DNA of 64,000 nucleotides from Moraxella caviae. Its GTDB lineage: Bacteria > Pseudomonadota > Gammaproteobacteria > Pseudomonadales > Moraxellaceae. The notes beneath the pieces were generated by a model. It was not told the DNA's origin and ran no database searches. It was given only the letters and a program-made list of their open reading frames with translations. The translations under genes and the position numbers were made by a program. This document shows positions 1 to 9,816 of the stretch, piece after piece. The DNA lies in the NCBI RefSeq assembly GCF_002014985.1, contig NZ_MUXU01000033.1, forward strand, positions 4,226 to 68,225. Direction: 5' to 3'. Every line of letters begins with the position of its first letter. The stretch's first letter is position 1.

Positions 1-2
1 CT

Positions 3-1034
3 TACTTCCTAAAAAAAGGCAATAATAACTTTGATTTGTTAAGATTATTGGCTGCAATCATGGTTATTTACGCTCATAGCTTTCCTTTAGCCTATTCCGA
101 AGGATATAAAGATGTTATTTTATCCTTATCAAAAGGTCTTTCTGATGGTGGGGCGCTAGCAGTTAAATTCTTTTTCTTTTTAAGCGGTTTGCTGGTTACC
201 AATAGTTTATTAAACAACCCCGATATCAAGCGGTTTGTTATCGCTCGATTTTTCCGCATCTATCCAGCCTTTATTTTTGTCGTCCTTTTTGGTGCTTTGG
301 TGATTGGCCCATGGGTTACCACATTGTCTTCTACCGATTATTTCAATCACGAAGGCACTTGGGCGTATATTTGGCATACCATTCGTCTTAAAATAGCATT
401 TTTTTTACCCGGCGTATTTGAAGATAATATTTATCAAAATTCAGTGAACGGCTCGCTATGGACAATTCCTTTTGAAATAGCCGCCTACACGTTATTGCTA
501 GCGTCCTATATATTTACCTTGTTTAGCAAGAACCAAACACGCATTTTAACCTTATGCTTATTAGCGATTATTATTCTGCCAGTATTTAATATTGGAAATG
601 GTCTATTTTTTGATAAAGATAACCTATCTACTTCTCTGTTAGCACCATGTTTCGCATTAGGCGCCCTATTCACCCTACATAAGGATGAGATTGAAGTCTC
701 GTTAAAATACCCCTTAGCTTTTCTGGCGGTTTCTTACTTGACTCATGACCTCTATTTGAAGCATATGATGTTCTTTTTCTTTTGCTCTACTGCATTTTTA
801 TATTTAGGCACTACTAAGACTTTTCAAAAAATCAAGATTGAGCATGATATTTCATATGGTGTGTATTTATGGGGCTTCTTGGTGCAACAGACGGTATTTC
901 ATCTTATGCCGAACCTACATTTATTTGTCAACCAAATATTCTGCATCGCAATATCCATCGCATTAGCCATTCCAACCTTTATCTTGTTGGAAAAACCAGC
1001 AATAAACTTGGGAAGAAAATTAGCTAATAAATAA
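3..1034 (+). CDS. Acyltransferase 3 family membrane protein (5'-truncated by window)
   Basis: Integral membrane O-acyltransferase-like protein, probably modifying surface sugar or lipid. The reading frame is open to the first bases of the window and encodes KKGNNNFDLLRLLAAIMVIY before the first apparent start codon (TTG at 36), so the true start lies upstream and the gene is partial. The N-terminal motif FDLLRLLAAIMVIYAHS, with its histidine, is characteristic of the acyltransferase 3 family. Many hydrophobic segments follow and the end is LLEKPAINLGRK. It lies 99 bases upstream of rfbB on the same strand, which suggests O-acetylation of the rhamnose-containing glycan made by the next genes. 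That substrate is inferred. AT content is higher than in the rfb genes. Confidence 0.85.
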   Translation, partial: YFLKKGNNNFDLLRLLAAIMVIYAHSFPLAYSEGYKDVILSLSKGLSDGGALAVKFFFFLSGLLVTNSLLNNPDIKRFVIARFFRIYPAFIFVVLFGALVIGPWVTTLSSTDYFNHEGTWAYIWHTIRLKIAFFLPGVFEDNIYQNSVNGSLWTIPFEIAAYTLLLASYIFTLFSKNQTRILTLCLLAIIILPVFNIGNGLFFDKDNLSTSLLAPCFALGALFTLHKDEIEVSLKYPLAFLAVSYLTHDLYLKHMMFFFFCSTAFLYLGTTKTFQKIKIEHDISYGVYLWGFLVQQTVFHLMPNLHLFVNQIFCIAISIALAIPTFILLEKPAINLGRKLANK

Positions 1035-1133
1035 GTCGATTAAATAAACCTTTTATTTTAGATGAAGGCAATCTTGCTCAATATTGCAAAACCTTATACA
1101 ATAGATTATATGATATTTTAAATAGGAAACCCC

Positions 1134-2207
1134 ATGAAACTTTTAATCACAGGCGGTGCTGGCTTTATCGGCTCGGCACTGATTCGCCATCTTATCAATC
1201 ATACCGACCACACGGTTTTAAATGTGGATAAGCTCACTTATGCAGGCAATTTGCAGTCGCTTGCCAGCGTGGCAGATAATCCGCGCTATCAATTTAGCCA
1301 AAGCGACATTTGCGATAAAGACAAAATGCGCGCCCTATTTGCCGATTTCGCCCCTGATGCGGTTATGCACCTAGCGGCAGAAAGCCATGTGGATCGCTCC
1401 ATCACAGGCTCGCAGGATTTTATCCAGACCAACATCATCGGCACTTACACCCTGCTAGAAGCGGCGCGCCAGTATTTTAATGAGCTAGATGACGACAAAA
1501 AACGCCACTTTCGCTTTCATCACATCTCCACTGATGAAGTATTTGGCGATTTGCACGGCACGGACGATTTATTCACCGAAAGCACGCCTTACGCCCCAAG
1601 CTCGCCCTACTCAGCATCTAAGGCAAGCTCCGATCATTTGGTGCGTGCATGGCACAGAACCTACGGCTTGCCTGTGCTGATTACCAATTGCTCAAACAAT
1701 TACGGCTCGCACCATTTTCCTGAAAAGCTCATTCCGCTGATGATTTTAAACGCCCTAAACGGCAAGCCTTTGCCCGTCTATGGCGATGGCAAGCAAATCC
1801 GCGACTGGCTGTATGTGGACGACCACGCACGCGCCTTGTACACGGTGCTGACCAAGGGTAAGATTGGTGAAACTTATAACATTGGCGGGCACAACGAGCA
1901 AAAAAACATTGACGTGGTGCATAAAATTTGTGAACTTTTAGAAGAGCTTGCGCCAAACAAGCCTGCTGGCGTGGCGCAGTATAAAGACTTAATCACTCAC
2001 GTCAAAGACCGTGCTGGGCATGATGTGCGCTACGCCATTGACGCTGGCAAAATTGAGCGAGAATTGGGCTGGCGACCTGCCGAGACCTTTGAAACAGGAC
2101 TTCGCAAAACCGTGCTTTGGTATCTGAACAACCAAGACTGGGTGCAGAATGTACAAAGTGGCGAGTATCAAAATTGGCTAAACAAACAGTACGGAGATAA
2201 GGTGTGA
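1134..2207 (+). CDS. rfbB: dTDP-glucose 4,6-dehydratase
   Basis: Second step of dTDP-L-rhamnose synthesis: NAD-dependent conversion of dTDP-glucose to dTDP-4-keto-6-deoxyglucose in the cytoplasm. An extended SDR Rossmann motif [14 protein letters not shown] lies at the N-terminus, STDEVFGDL carries the Thr-Asp-Glu catalytic set, and [10 protein letters not shown] supplies the YxxxK pair. At 357 residues it has the usual family length. ATG 1134 is preceded by a weak purine-rich sequence (AGGAAACCCC). The stop overlaps the GTG start of rfbD by four bases (GTGA), so the two are translationally coupled. Confidence 0.96.
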   Translation: MKLLITGGAGFIGSALIRHLINHTDHTVLNVDKLTYAGNLQSLASVADNPRYQFSQSDICDKDKMRALFADFAPDAVMHLAAESHVDRSITGSQDFIQTNIIGTYTLLEAARQYFNELDDDKKRHFRFHHISTDEVFGDLHGTDDLFTESTPYAPSSPYSASKASSDHLVRAWHRTYGLPVLITNCSNNYGSHHFPEKLIPLMILNALNGKPLPVYGDGKQIRDWLYVDDHARALYTVLTKGKIGETYNIGGHNEQKNIDVVHKICELLEELAPNKPAGVAQYKDLITHVKDRAGHDVRYAIDAGKIERELGWRPAETFETGLRKTVLWYLNNQDWVQNVQSGEYQNWLNKQYGDKV

Positions 2208-3118
2208 TAACGATTTTGCTACTCGGCAAAAACGGGCAGGTCGGCTATGAATTGCAGCGTGCTTTATCGCCACTCGGCAATCTTATCGCCCTTGACCGCA
2301 GCACAAACACACAAGGACTGTGCGGTGATGTGTCAGATTTTGCTGCCATACGCCACGCATTTGATGTTGTGCAGCCTGACGTCATCGTCAATGCCAGCGC
2401 CTATACTGCCGTGGATAAAGCCGAAAGCGAGCAAGAAAATGCCAATCTTATCAATCACTTAGCTGTGGCTCATTTGGCAAACTGTGCCAAAAATGCAAAC
2501 GCCTTGCTCATTCATTATTCTACCGATTATGTGTTTGATGGCACGGGCAGCACCGCTTGGGTGGAAACCGACAGCACCAATCCCATCAATATTTACGGTG
2601 CAACCAAACGAGATGGCGAACTTGCTCTTGCCGAGAGCGGCGCGGATTTTATGAATTTTCGCACCAGCTGGGTGTATGGCGTGCATGGCAATAATTTTAT
2701 CAAAACCATGCTCAATCTTGCCAAAACCAAAGACACGCTTAGCATTATTAACGATCAAATCGGTGCGCCAACATCCGCACATCTCATTGCCGACACCACC
2801 GCCCACGCCATCGCTCATTATCTCAATCATGACGATAAAAAAGCGCTTGTTGGGCATTATCACCTTGCGCCACAAGGCGAAACGTCTTGGTATGACTACG
2901 CCAAGCTGATTTTTAAAACTGCGCGTTCGTTGGGAGCGGATTTGGCAATTCAAACCGTCAATCCCATCGCCACAAGCGACTACCCCACGCCCGCCAAGCG
3001 TCCGCACAATTCACGGCTAAATACCCAAAAACTTGAACGCACTTTTGGTATCGCCCTGCCGAATTGGCAAGATGAAGTGGTGCGCACGGTGGCGCTCTTG
3101 GTGCAAAAAGCGGTTTGA
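2204..3118 (+). CDS. rfbD: dTDP-4-dehydrorhamnose reductase
   Basis: Final NADPH-dependent reduction giving dTDP-L-rhamnose. The N-terminal motif [17 protein letters not shown] is the nucleotide-binding turn, [10 protein letters not shown] and YGATKRDGE supply the catalytic Thr and YxxxK residues, and [11 protein letters not shown] is a conserved RmlD segment. Length (304 residues) is normal. The start is GTG inside the rfbB stop overlap. The rfbB-rfbD-rfbA-rfbC order differs slightly from common rfbBDAC spacing because 194 bases separate rfbD from rfbA. Confidence 0.95.
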   Translation: MITILLLGKNGQVGYELQRALSPLGNLIALDRSTNTQGLCGDVSDFAAIRHAFDVVQPDVIVNASAYTAVDKAESEQENANLINHLAVAHLANCAKNANALLIHYSTDYVFDGTGSTAWVETDSTNPINIYGATKRDGELALAESGADFMNFRTSWVYGVHGNNFIKTMLNLAKTKDTLSIINDQIGAPTSAHLIADTTAHAIAHYLNHDDKKALVGHYHLAPQGETSWYDYAKLIFKTARSLGADLAIQTVNPIATSDYPTPAKRPHNSRLNTQKLERTFGIALPNWQDEVVRTVALLVQKAV

Positions 3119-3196
3119 TTTTTTAGTAAACTTAAATTGCACTGATTGTAAATTTTCGTTTGCCCCAAGTTTGCCAAAGGGTGCGAAAATCGCCAT

Positions 3197-3221
3197 GGTT
3201 TGACAAGCTCACCACGAACGG
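3197..3221. repeat. Dispersed-repeat-like imperfect palindrome
   Basis: Between rfbD and rfbA the 25-base sequence beginning GGTTTGACAAGCTC and ending CACGAACGG has complementary ends (CCGTTCG-like against CGAACGG, with one mismatch). It resembles a short interspersed repeat (TTCGACAAGCTCACCACGAA type) that I recall from several proteobacterial genomes. Only one copy was noticed in this window, so the repeat assignment rests on recollection and not on a local second copy. Confidence 0.4.
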
Positions 3222-3312
3222 TTTTCTAATTTTGCGCACAGTTTTATTTACGCACAGTTTTTAATTTACACTGACGATTTTCATTATTTAACACTTTTAC
3301 AAGGAAAATTCA

Positions 3313-4200
3313 ATGACACGCAAAGGCATTATCCTAGCAGGCGGCTCTGGCACTCGCCTATATCCGATCACCATGGGCGTCTCCAAGCAGCTTTTGCCCA
3401 TTTATGACAAGCCGATGATTTATTATCCGCTGTCGGTGCTGATGCTCGCTGGCATTCGTGAGATTTTAATCATCTCAACGCCAGAAGATTTGCCTAATTT
3501 TGAAAAACTTTTGGGCGATGGCGCACAATTTGGCATCAGCCTGTCTTATAAAGTGCAGCCCAGTCCTGATGGCTTGGCGCAGGCGTTCATCATCGGCGAA
3601 GAATTTATCGGCGACAGCCCTGTGTGCTTGATTTTGGGCGACAACATCTTTTATGGGCAAAGTTTTGGGCAGCAGCTACAACGTGCCAACGCCAAAGATG
3701 GCGCGACCGTGTTTGGCTACTATGTCAATGACCCAGAACGCTTTGGCGTGGTGGAATTTGACCAAACTGGCAAGGCAGTGAGCATTGAAGAAAAACCTGA
3801 CGCACCAAAGTCAAATTATGCAGTAACAGGGCTTTATTTTTACGACAATGACGTGGTGCAAATCGCCAAAAACATCAAGCCATCACCACGCGGCGAGCTT
3901 GAAATCACCGATGTCAATAACGAATATTTACAGCGTGGCAAATTGGGCGTGGAACTTTTGGGGCGTGGTTTTGCGTGGCTTGATACAGGCACGCACGACA
4001 GCTTGATTGAAGCCAGCCAATTTGTGCAAGTGATTGAACACCGCCAAGGCTTAAAAGTCGCCTGCCTAGAAGAAATCGCCTATCATCACGGCTGGATTGA
4101 CGATGACAAACTGCTTGAACGTGCCGAATTGTTCAAAAAAACAGGCTACGGACAATACCTGTTCAAACTCCACCAAGAAAAACTTAAAAAAGGTGCATGA
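3313..4200 (+). CDS. rfbA: Glucose-1-phosphate thymidylyltransferase
   Basis: First step of the pathway: glucose-1-phosphate + dTTP to dTDP-glucose + PPi. The signature [11 protein letters not shown] (nucleotide binding, catalytic Arg) is at the N-terminus. [28 protein letters not shown] and [20 protein letters not shown] are typical RmlA segments. Length is 295 residues. ATG 3313 follows ACAAGGAAAATTCA, a good ribosome site. The stop overlaps the next start (ATGA), coupling it to rfbC. Confidence 0.97.
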   Translation: MTRKGIILAGGSGTRLYPITMGVSKQLLPIYDKPMIYYPLSVLMLAGIREILIISTPEDLPNFEKLLGDGAQFGISLSYKVQPSPDGLAQAFIIGEEFIGDSPVCLILGDNIFYGQSFGQQLQRANAKDGATVFGYYVNDPERFGVVEFDQTGKAVSIEEKPDAPKSNYAVTGLYFYDNDVVQIAKNIKPSPRGELEITDVNNEYLQRGKLGVELLGRGFAWLDTGTHDSLIEASQFVQVIEHRQGLKVACLEEIAYHHGWIDDDKLLERAELFKKTGYGQYLFKLHQEKLKKGA

Positions 4201-4769
4201 TGAACGTCATTGAAACCAAAATCCCAGAATTACTCATCTTTGAGCCGCGCGTGTTTGGCGATGAACGTGGTTGGTTCATGGAAAGTTTTAACGAAAAAAC
4301 CTTTGCCGCCGCCCTAAGCGAGCGTGGTTTTGACGTGCCGCACTTTGTGCAAGATAACCACTCATTTTCCGCCAAAGGCGTGCTGCGTGGGCTGCATTAT
4401 CAGCTTAATCCGCACGCCCAAGGTAAGCTGGTGCGTGTGGTGTCAGGGCGTGCGTGGGACGTGGCGGTGGATATTCGTAAAGACAGCCCTACTTTTGGGC
4501 AATGGGTGGGTGTGGAGCTGAGCGCCGACAATCACCGCCAATTTTGGATTCCTGCTGGCTTTGCGCATGGCTTTATCGCCCTAGAAGACGGCACGCAGTT
4601 TTTGTACAAAACCACCAATTTTTATCACAAAGACAGCGAACGCAGCATTGCGTGGAATGACGCAGATTTGGCGATTGATTGGCAATTTGCTGGCGAGCCG
4701 CTTTTGACTGACAAAGACAAACTTGCGCCAACTTTGCACGAAGCCAAAGCCTTGGGCGATGTATTTTGA
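4197..4769 (+). CDS. rfbC: dTDP-4-dehydrorhamnose 3,5-epimerase
   Basis: Cupin-fold epimerase acting between RfbB and Rfb[19 protein letters not shown] carries the catalytic histidine and [18 protein letters not shown] is conserved. [14 protein letters not shown] is the usual substrate-pocket segment. At 190 residues it is of normal length. Two adjacent ATGs (4197, 4200) are possible; the first overlaps the rfbA stop. Last gene of the rhamnose set, followed by 341 bases without a gene. Confidence 0.95.
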   Translation: MMNVIETKIPELLIFEPRVFGDERGWFMESFNEKTFAAALSERGFDVPHFVQDNHSFSAKGVLRGLHYQLNPHAQGKLVRVVSGRAWDVAVDIRKDSPTFGQWVGVELSADNHRQFWIPAGFAHGFIALEDGTQFLYKTTNFYHKDSERSIAWNDADLAIDWQFAGEPLLTDKDKLAPTLHEAKALGDVF

Positions 4770-5110
4770 TTGGTTTTTAATCAGTTTTTAATCCGTGTGC
4801 AAGCGTAGTAATGCGCCAAGCTGCGCTAAAACCACACCAAAACCGTACCGAAAACCGTCCAAAACTTTGTCAAAATCCGTACCAAATATGACGATTTTAT
4901 GGCAATTTGATGACGATTTGATAACAATTTAAAAAATACCATCATTTTTTTGCGTGATAGTACTTATCATTTTAGTTAAATTATGGTTTAATATCGCACG
5001 AATTGCGCAGTAGTGTATCAACAAAACATTCATGAAAAATGAATTTTTATAATTGACTGCTGCATTTTTGATGGCTTGCCATCGCCCATTTTCACGATTG
5101 AGATTTCATC
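4770..5110. other. Intergenic region rfbC-pckG
   Basis: No gene seen. The first part contains A/C-rich degenerate repeats of an AAAACCGTACC-like unit. At 4955-4969 there is a short inverted repeat, TGATA-gtact-TATCA, in AT-rich DNA about 140 bases before pckG, a plausible but unproven regulator site near the pckG promoter. No clear intrinsic terminator was recognised after rfbC. Confidence 0.4.
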
Positions 5111-6943
5111 ATGACTGCAACGATTACTGCACCAGAATTTGTCAAACATCAAGCCCTGATTGATTGGGTTGCCAAGATTGCCGAACTCACCAAACCTGCG
5201 AAAGTTGAATGGTGCGACGGCTCAGAAGAAGAATATCAACGCCTGATTGATCTGATGATCGCAAATGGCACCATGATCAAGCTAAATGATGAAAAACACC
5301 CAAATTCTTACCTAGCTTGCTCTGACCCATCAGACGTGGCGCGCGTAGAAGACCGCACTTTCATCTGCTCACAAAAGCAAGAAGACGCAGGCGCGACAAA
5401 CAACTGGGAAGAGCCAGCCGCCATGCGCGAAAAGCTAAACGGTTTGTTTGATGGCTGCATGGCAGGTCGTACCATGTACGTTGTGCCGTTTTCTATGGGT
5501 CCATTGGGCAGCCACATTGCGCACATCGGTATTGAAATCACCGACTCGCCTTATGTGGTTGTCAGCATGAAAAAAATGGCACGCATGGGCAAAGAAGTGT
5601 ATGACGTGCTGGGCGCAGATGGTGAATTTGTGCCATGCGTACACTCTGTTGGCAAGCCTTTGGCAGCTGGCGAAAAAGACGTAACTTGGCCTTGCAACGA
5701 TGACAAATACATCGTGCATTATCCAGAAACTCGTGAAATTTGGTCGTTCGGTTCTGGCTACGGCGGTAACGCCCTGCTTGGCAAAAAATGCCTAGCTTTA
5801 CGCATTGCTTCAGCCATGGGTCGTGAGCAAGGCTGGTTGGCTGAGCATATGCTAATTTTAGGCGTAACCAACCCACAAGGCAAAAAACACTACATCGCCG
5901 CTGCATTCCCATCAGCGTGCGGTAAGACCAACTTCGCCATGCTAATCCCACCAGCAGGCTATGAAGGCTGGAAAGTTGAAACCGTGGGCGATGACATCGC
6001 TTGGATTAAGCCTTCTGAAGACGGCAAGCTGTACGCCATCAACCCAGAAGCTGGCTTCTTTGGCGTGGCTCCGGGTACCAACACCAAAACCAACTCAAAC
6101 TGCATGAGCACGCTAAAATCAGACGTAATTTACACCAACGTGGCAGTAACCGCTGATGGCGAAGTTTGGTGGGAAGGCAAAACCAAAGAAACCCCTGCCA
6201 ACCTGACCAACTGGAAAGGTCAGCCGCACACAGGCGAAGAAAAAGCATCTCACCCAAATGCTCGCTTCACCGTATCAGCCGCACAATGCCCATCGATTGA
6301 CCCTGAATGGGAAAATCCAGCAGGCGTGCCGATTTCAGCCTTCATCTTTGGTGGTCGCCGTGCCGACACCGTACCTTTGATTGCCGAAGCCTTTGACTGG
6401 GTAGATGGCGTGTACAAGGCTGCGACCATGGGTTCTGAAACCACCGCTGCCGCTGTGGGCGCACAAGGCGTGGTACGCCGTGACCCATTCGCCATGCTGC
6501 CATTTGCTGGCTATAACATGGCAGATTACTTCACACACTGGCTAGAAATGGGCGAATCGGTAGGCAAAAAAGCCGCTGCTGCTGGCAATGCCTTGCCAAA
6601 AATGTTCCAAGTAAACTGGTTCCGCCGTGATGAAAATGGCGACTTCGTATGGCCGGGCTTTGGTCAAAACATGCGTGTACTACAATGGATTATTGAGCGC
6701 TGCGAGGGCAATGCCAATGCGGTACACACGCCGATTGGTCTTGTGCCGACTTATGCGGATCTAAACTGGGATCAATCAGACTTCACCGAAGCACAATTCG
6801 CCAAAGTAACCAGCCAAGACAAAGAATTGTGGCTTAAAGAACTACAAAGCCATGCTGAGCTGTTTGACAAGCTGGGCGAGCGTATGCCGCAAGCACTAAA
6901 AGCACATAATGCCAAATTGGCTGCAGACGTACAAGCGTCTTAA
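5111..6943 (+). CDS. pckG: Phosphoenolpyruvate carboxykinase (GTP)
   Basis: Gluconeogenic enzyme converting oxaloacetate + GTP to PEP + GDP + CO2. The 610-residue length and [14 protein letters not shown]-loop are of the GTP-dependent family, not the ATP-dependent PckA. Other family segments are [34 protein letters not shown] and [22 protein letters not shown]-type enzymes are common in Moraxellaceae. ATG 5111 is the only sensible start. A strong terminator lies 20 bases after the stop, so it is a single-gene unit. Confidence 0.97.
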   Translation: MTATITAPEFVKHQALIDWVAKIAELTKPAKVEWCDGSEEEYQRLIDLMIANGTMIKLNDEKHPNSYLACSDPSDVARVEDRTFICSQKQEDAGATNNWEEPAAMREKLNGLFDGCMAGRTMYVVPFSMGPLGSHIAHIGIEITDSPYVVVSMKKMARMGKEVYDVLGADGEFVPCVHSVGKPLAAGEKDVTWPCNDDKYIVHYPETREIWSFGSGYGGNALLGKKCLALRIASAMGREQGWLAEHMLILGVTNPQGKKHYIAAAFPSACGKTNFAMLIPPAGYEGWKVETVGDDIAWIKPSEDGKLYAINPEAGFFGVAPGTNTKTNSNCMSTLKSDVIYTNVAVTADGEVWWEGKTKETPANLTNWKGQPHTGEEKASHPNARFTVSAAQCPSIDPEWENPAGVPISAFIFGGRRADTVPLIAEAFDWVDGVYKAATMGSETTAAAVGAQGVVRRDPFAMLPFAGYNMADYFTHWLEMGESVGKKAAAAGNALPKMFQVNWFRRDENGDFVWPGFGQNMRVLQWIIERCEGNANAVHTPIGLVPTYADLNWDQSDFTEAQFAKVTSQDKELWLKELQSHAELFDKLGERMPQALKAHNAKLAADVQAS

Positions 6944-6963
6944 TCCGCTCTTTGAGTGAATTT

Positions 6964-6996
6964 AATCCCCCGACCGTTTGGTTGGGGGATTTTTTA
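6964..6996 (+). terminator. Intrinsic terminator of pckG
   Basis: AATCCCCCGACC - gttt - GGTTGGGGGATT forms a 12-bp stem with one G-T pair and a four-base loop, followed by a run of T. Confidence 0.92.
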
Positions 6997-7370
6997 TCAG
7001 GCTTTTAGAGAATTTTTTACTGCTTGAGTTTTTATATATTGTTAAGAAAAACTTACCAATTCACCTAATTGATAGCCGCTCTTTTTAGTTACAAAAAAGT
7101 TTTTTGCCACCTTTTCGCCCCTAGCCCTTGTCTCGTCTTGCTTTTGGCAAAATACTCAAAAATAAATCACAAAGCGCAAAAAAATACAAGTAGAAATTTT
7201 TTTGATTTTAGAATATATTGTGCTTCGTAAAAAAGCAATCCACTAGATATAGTGATTAAATTTCGCCCAAGTCCAAGACAAAAAATGACTTGGTTTGGCG
7301 CAGAACATATTCATTTTAAACGAATTTTTCTTATATTTAACTCACAATTTATTTTTGCGGACACCAAAAG
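6997..7370. other. Intergenic region and nrdA leader
   Basis: AT-rich, no gene. It contains the two NrdR-like boxes listed separately and about 115 bases of leader between box 2 and the nrdA start. The ribosome site before ATG 7371 is weak. Confidence 0.5.
7208..7255 (+). promoter_or_regulatory. Tandem NrdR-type boxes upstream of nrdA
   Basis: Two 16-base sequences start 32 bases apart: 7208-7223 (right half ATATATTGTGC matches the box) and 7240-7255 (CCACTAGATATAGTGA, about 13 of 16 positions of ACACWATATATWGTGT). NrdR repressor normally binds a pair of such boxes about three helical turns apart in front of ribonucleotide reductase genes, which is what is seen. A possible -10, TATAGT, sits inside box 2. 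Confidence 0.75.
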
Positions 7371-9647
7371 ATGACACACATTGACAAAATCAAAGTAACC
7401 AAACGCGACGGCAGACTTGAACCGATTGATTTAGAAAAAATTCACAAAGTCATCACTTGGGCAGCGCAAGGGCTGAACAATGTGTCTGTATCACAAGTGG
7501 AGCTAAAATCACACATTCAGTTTTATGATGGCATTCGCACCAAAGACATTCACGAGACCATCATTAAGGCGGCAGCCGACCTAATCTCCGTACAAACGCC
7601 AGATTATCAGTATTTGGCAGCACGTCTGGCGATTTTTCATTTGCGTAAAATTGCCTATGGCGAGTACGAGCCACCACATCTGTTTGACCACGTCTCAAAG
7701 CTGACCGCAGCTGGCAAATACGATGCGCACATTTTGCAAGATTACAGCCGTGAAGAATTTGATGAGTTAAACGCTTACATTGAGCATGACCGTGATTTAA
7801 ACCTTGCTTATGCTGCTGTTGAGCAGATGATGGGCAAATATCTGGTGCAAGACCGTGTCAGCAAGCAAGTCTTTGAAAGTCCGCAGTTTTTGTATATGCT
7901 GGTGGGTATGTGCTTGTTCGCAGGCTATGACAAAGGTGTGCGCCTTGATTTTGTGAAGCGTTTTTATGACGCTACGTCCAATTTCTACATTTCTTTACCA
8001 ACACCCATCATGTCAGGTGTGCGCACGCCAACACGCCAGTTTAGCTCGTGCGTGCTGATTGAGTGCGATGACAACCTAGACAGCATCAACGCCACCACGT
8101 CAGCCATCGTACGCTACGTTTCTCAGCGTGCTGGCATTGGTGTGAACGCTGGCGCAATCCGTGCGCTGGGCAGCCCAATTCGTGGCGGTGAAGCGCAGCA
8201 CACTGGCTGTATTCCGTTTTTTAAGATGTTCCAAGCAGCGGTGAAATCCTGCTCACAAGGCGGTGTGCGTGGCGGTGCGGCAACCTTATTCTACCCAATG
8301 TGGCATTTGGAAGTAGAAAGCCTTTTGGTGCTAAAAAACAACCGTGGCGTGGAAGACAACCGCGTGCGCCACATGGATTATGGCGTGCAAGTCAACAAAA
8401 CCCTGTACGCGCGCCTACTTAAAAATGCAGACATCACGCTGTTTTCACCATCAGACGTACCGGGCTTGTATGACGCATTTTTCGCCAATCAAGAAGAATT
8501 TGAGCGTCTGTACACCAAATACGAAGCCGACCCAAGCATTCGTAAGCGCAGTATCAGCGCGCGTGAGCTGTTTAGCCTAATGCTACAAGAGCGTGCCAGC
8601 ACAGGCCGCATTTATATTCAAAACGTGGACCATTGCAACACGCACAGCCCATTTGACCCAAGCGTTGCGCCTGTGCGTCAGTCTAATTTGTGCATGGAAA
8701 TTGCCCTACCAACCAAGCCACTTGACAACATCAACGATGAAAACGGTGAAATCGCCCTTTGTACGCTGTCTGCCATCAACCTTGGCAAAATCAACAGCCC
8801 AAGCGACATCAAAGAGCCTGCCGAGCTGATTGTGCGTGCGCTTGACGCTTTGCTGGATTATCAAGACTATCCTGTGCTTGCCGCCAAAAATGGCAGCCTA
8901 AACCGCCGCACCCTTGGCGTGGGTGTGATTAACTACGCTTATTTCCTTGCCAAAAACGGCACACGCTACTCAGACAGCGCAGCGCTTGGCTTGACGCACC
9001 GCACCTTTGAAGCCTTGCAATATTATCTATTGCAAGCATCAAACACCCTTGCCAAAGAAAAAGGCGCTTGCCCGTGGTTTGAGCAAACGACTTACAGCCA
9101 AGGCATTTTGCCGATTGACACTTATAAGGCAGATTTGGACAGCATTTGTCATGAGCCATTGCATCTAGATTGGGAAGGCTTGCGCAGTGAAATCAAAGCG
9201 CATGGACTTAGAAACTCAACCGTCTCTGCGCTCATGCCATCTGAAACATCAAGCCAAATCGCCAACGCTACTAACGGCATTGAACCACCGCGCGGCTTGG
9301 TGTCGGTCAAGCAGTCCAAAGACGGCATTTTAAAGCAAGTCGTGCCAGACATTAAAAAACTTGCCCATCAGTATGAGCTTTTGTGGCAAATGCCTGACAA
9401 CAACGGCTATTTGCGTCTGGTTGGTATCATGCAAAAATTCATCGACCAAAGCATTTCTGCCAACACCAACTACGACCCTTCTAAGTTTGAAGGCAATAAA
9501 GTGCCGATGAAAGTGATGATTCAAGATTTGCTCACCGCCTACAAACTGGGCGTGAAAACCTTGTATTACCACAACACCCGTGATGGCGCAGACGACACCC
9601 AAAGCGACATGGACGATGGCTGCGCTGGCGGGGCTTGTAAGTTGTGA
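7371..9647 (+). CDS. nrdA: Ribonucleoside-diphosphate reductase class Ia, alpha subunit
   Basis: Large catalytic subunit making deoxyribonucleotides. An N-terminal ATP-cone (KVTKRDGRLEPIDLEKIHK) gives allosteric control. FSSCVLIECDD and IALCTLSAINLG carry the paired redox cysteines, NLCMEIALPT the thiyl-radical Cys with Asn and Glu, and TLYYHNTRDG the radical-transfer tyrosine pair. The C-terminal CAGGACKL holds the tail cysteines re-reduced by thioredoxin or glutaredoxin. 758 residues, normal. The beta subunit gene nrdB is not adjacent: a terminator and convergent genes follow. Confidence 0.97.
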   Translation: MTHIDKIKVTKRDGRLEPIDLEKIHKVITWAAQGLNNVSVSQVELKSHIQFYDGIRTKDIHETIIKAAADLISVQTPDYQYLAARLAIFHLRKIAYGEYEPPHLFDHVSKLTAAGKYDAHILQDYSREEFDELNAYIEHDRDLNLAYAAVEQMMGKYLVQDRVSKQVFESPQFLYMLVGMCLFAGYDKGVRLDFVKRFYDATSNFYISLPTPIMSGVRTPTRQFSSCVLIECDDNLDSINATTSAIVRYVSQRAGIGVNAGAIRALGSPIRGGEAQHTGCIPFFKMFQAAVKSCSQGGVRGGAATLFYPMWHLEVESLLVLKNNRGVEDNRVRHMDYGVQVNKTLYARLLKNADITLFSPSDVPGLYDAFFANQEEFERLYTKYEADPSIRKRSISARELFSLMLQERASTGRIYIQNVDHCNTHSPFDPSVAPVRQSNLCMEIALPTKPLDNINDENGEIALCTLSAINLGKINSPSDIKEPAELIVRALDALLDYQDYPVLAAKNGSLNRRTLGVGVINYAYFLAKNGTRYSDSAALGLTHRTFEALQYYLLQASNTLAKEKGACPWFEQTTYSQGILPIDTYKADLDSICHEPLHLDWEGLRSEIKAHGLRNSTVSALMPSETSSQIANATNGIEPPRGLVSVKQSKDGILKQVVPDIKKLAHQYELLWQMPDNNGYLRLVGIMQKFIDQSISANTNYDPSKFEGNKVPMKVMIQDLLTAYKLGVKTLYYHNTRDGADDTQSDMDDGCAGGACKL

Positions 9648-9690
9648 GCTTGGATATAATTATACTTAGTGCGAATAATTTTGTATAAAA

Positions 9691-9726
9691 AACACCCAAA
9701 AGTTATACGCTTTTGGGTGTTTTTTT
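9691..9726 (+). terminator. Terminator after nrdA
   Basis: AACACCCAAAAG - ttatacg - CTTTTGGGTGTT gives a 12-bp perfect stem followed by T6. The A-run on the other side makes it potentially bidirectional, also serving the convergent gene ending at 9817. Confidence 0.92.
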
Positions 9727-9816
9727 CTAATGGTGAATTATTCTAAAGTGTTTTTTGGAACGGATATAATAATATCCAATCTAAGCAAATCTCACATAAA
9801 ACAGACACTACTATAT

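Noticed and set aside
2459..3007. 182-codon reverse frame across rfbD
   Set aside because: Antisense to a clear dTDP-4-dehydrorhamnose reductase; no ribosome site or motif.
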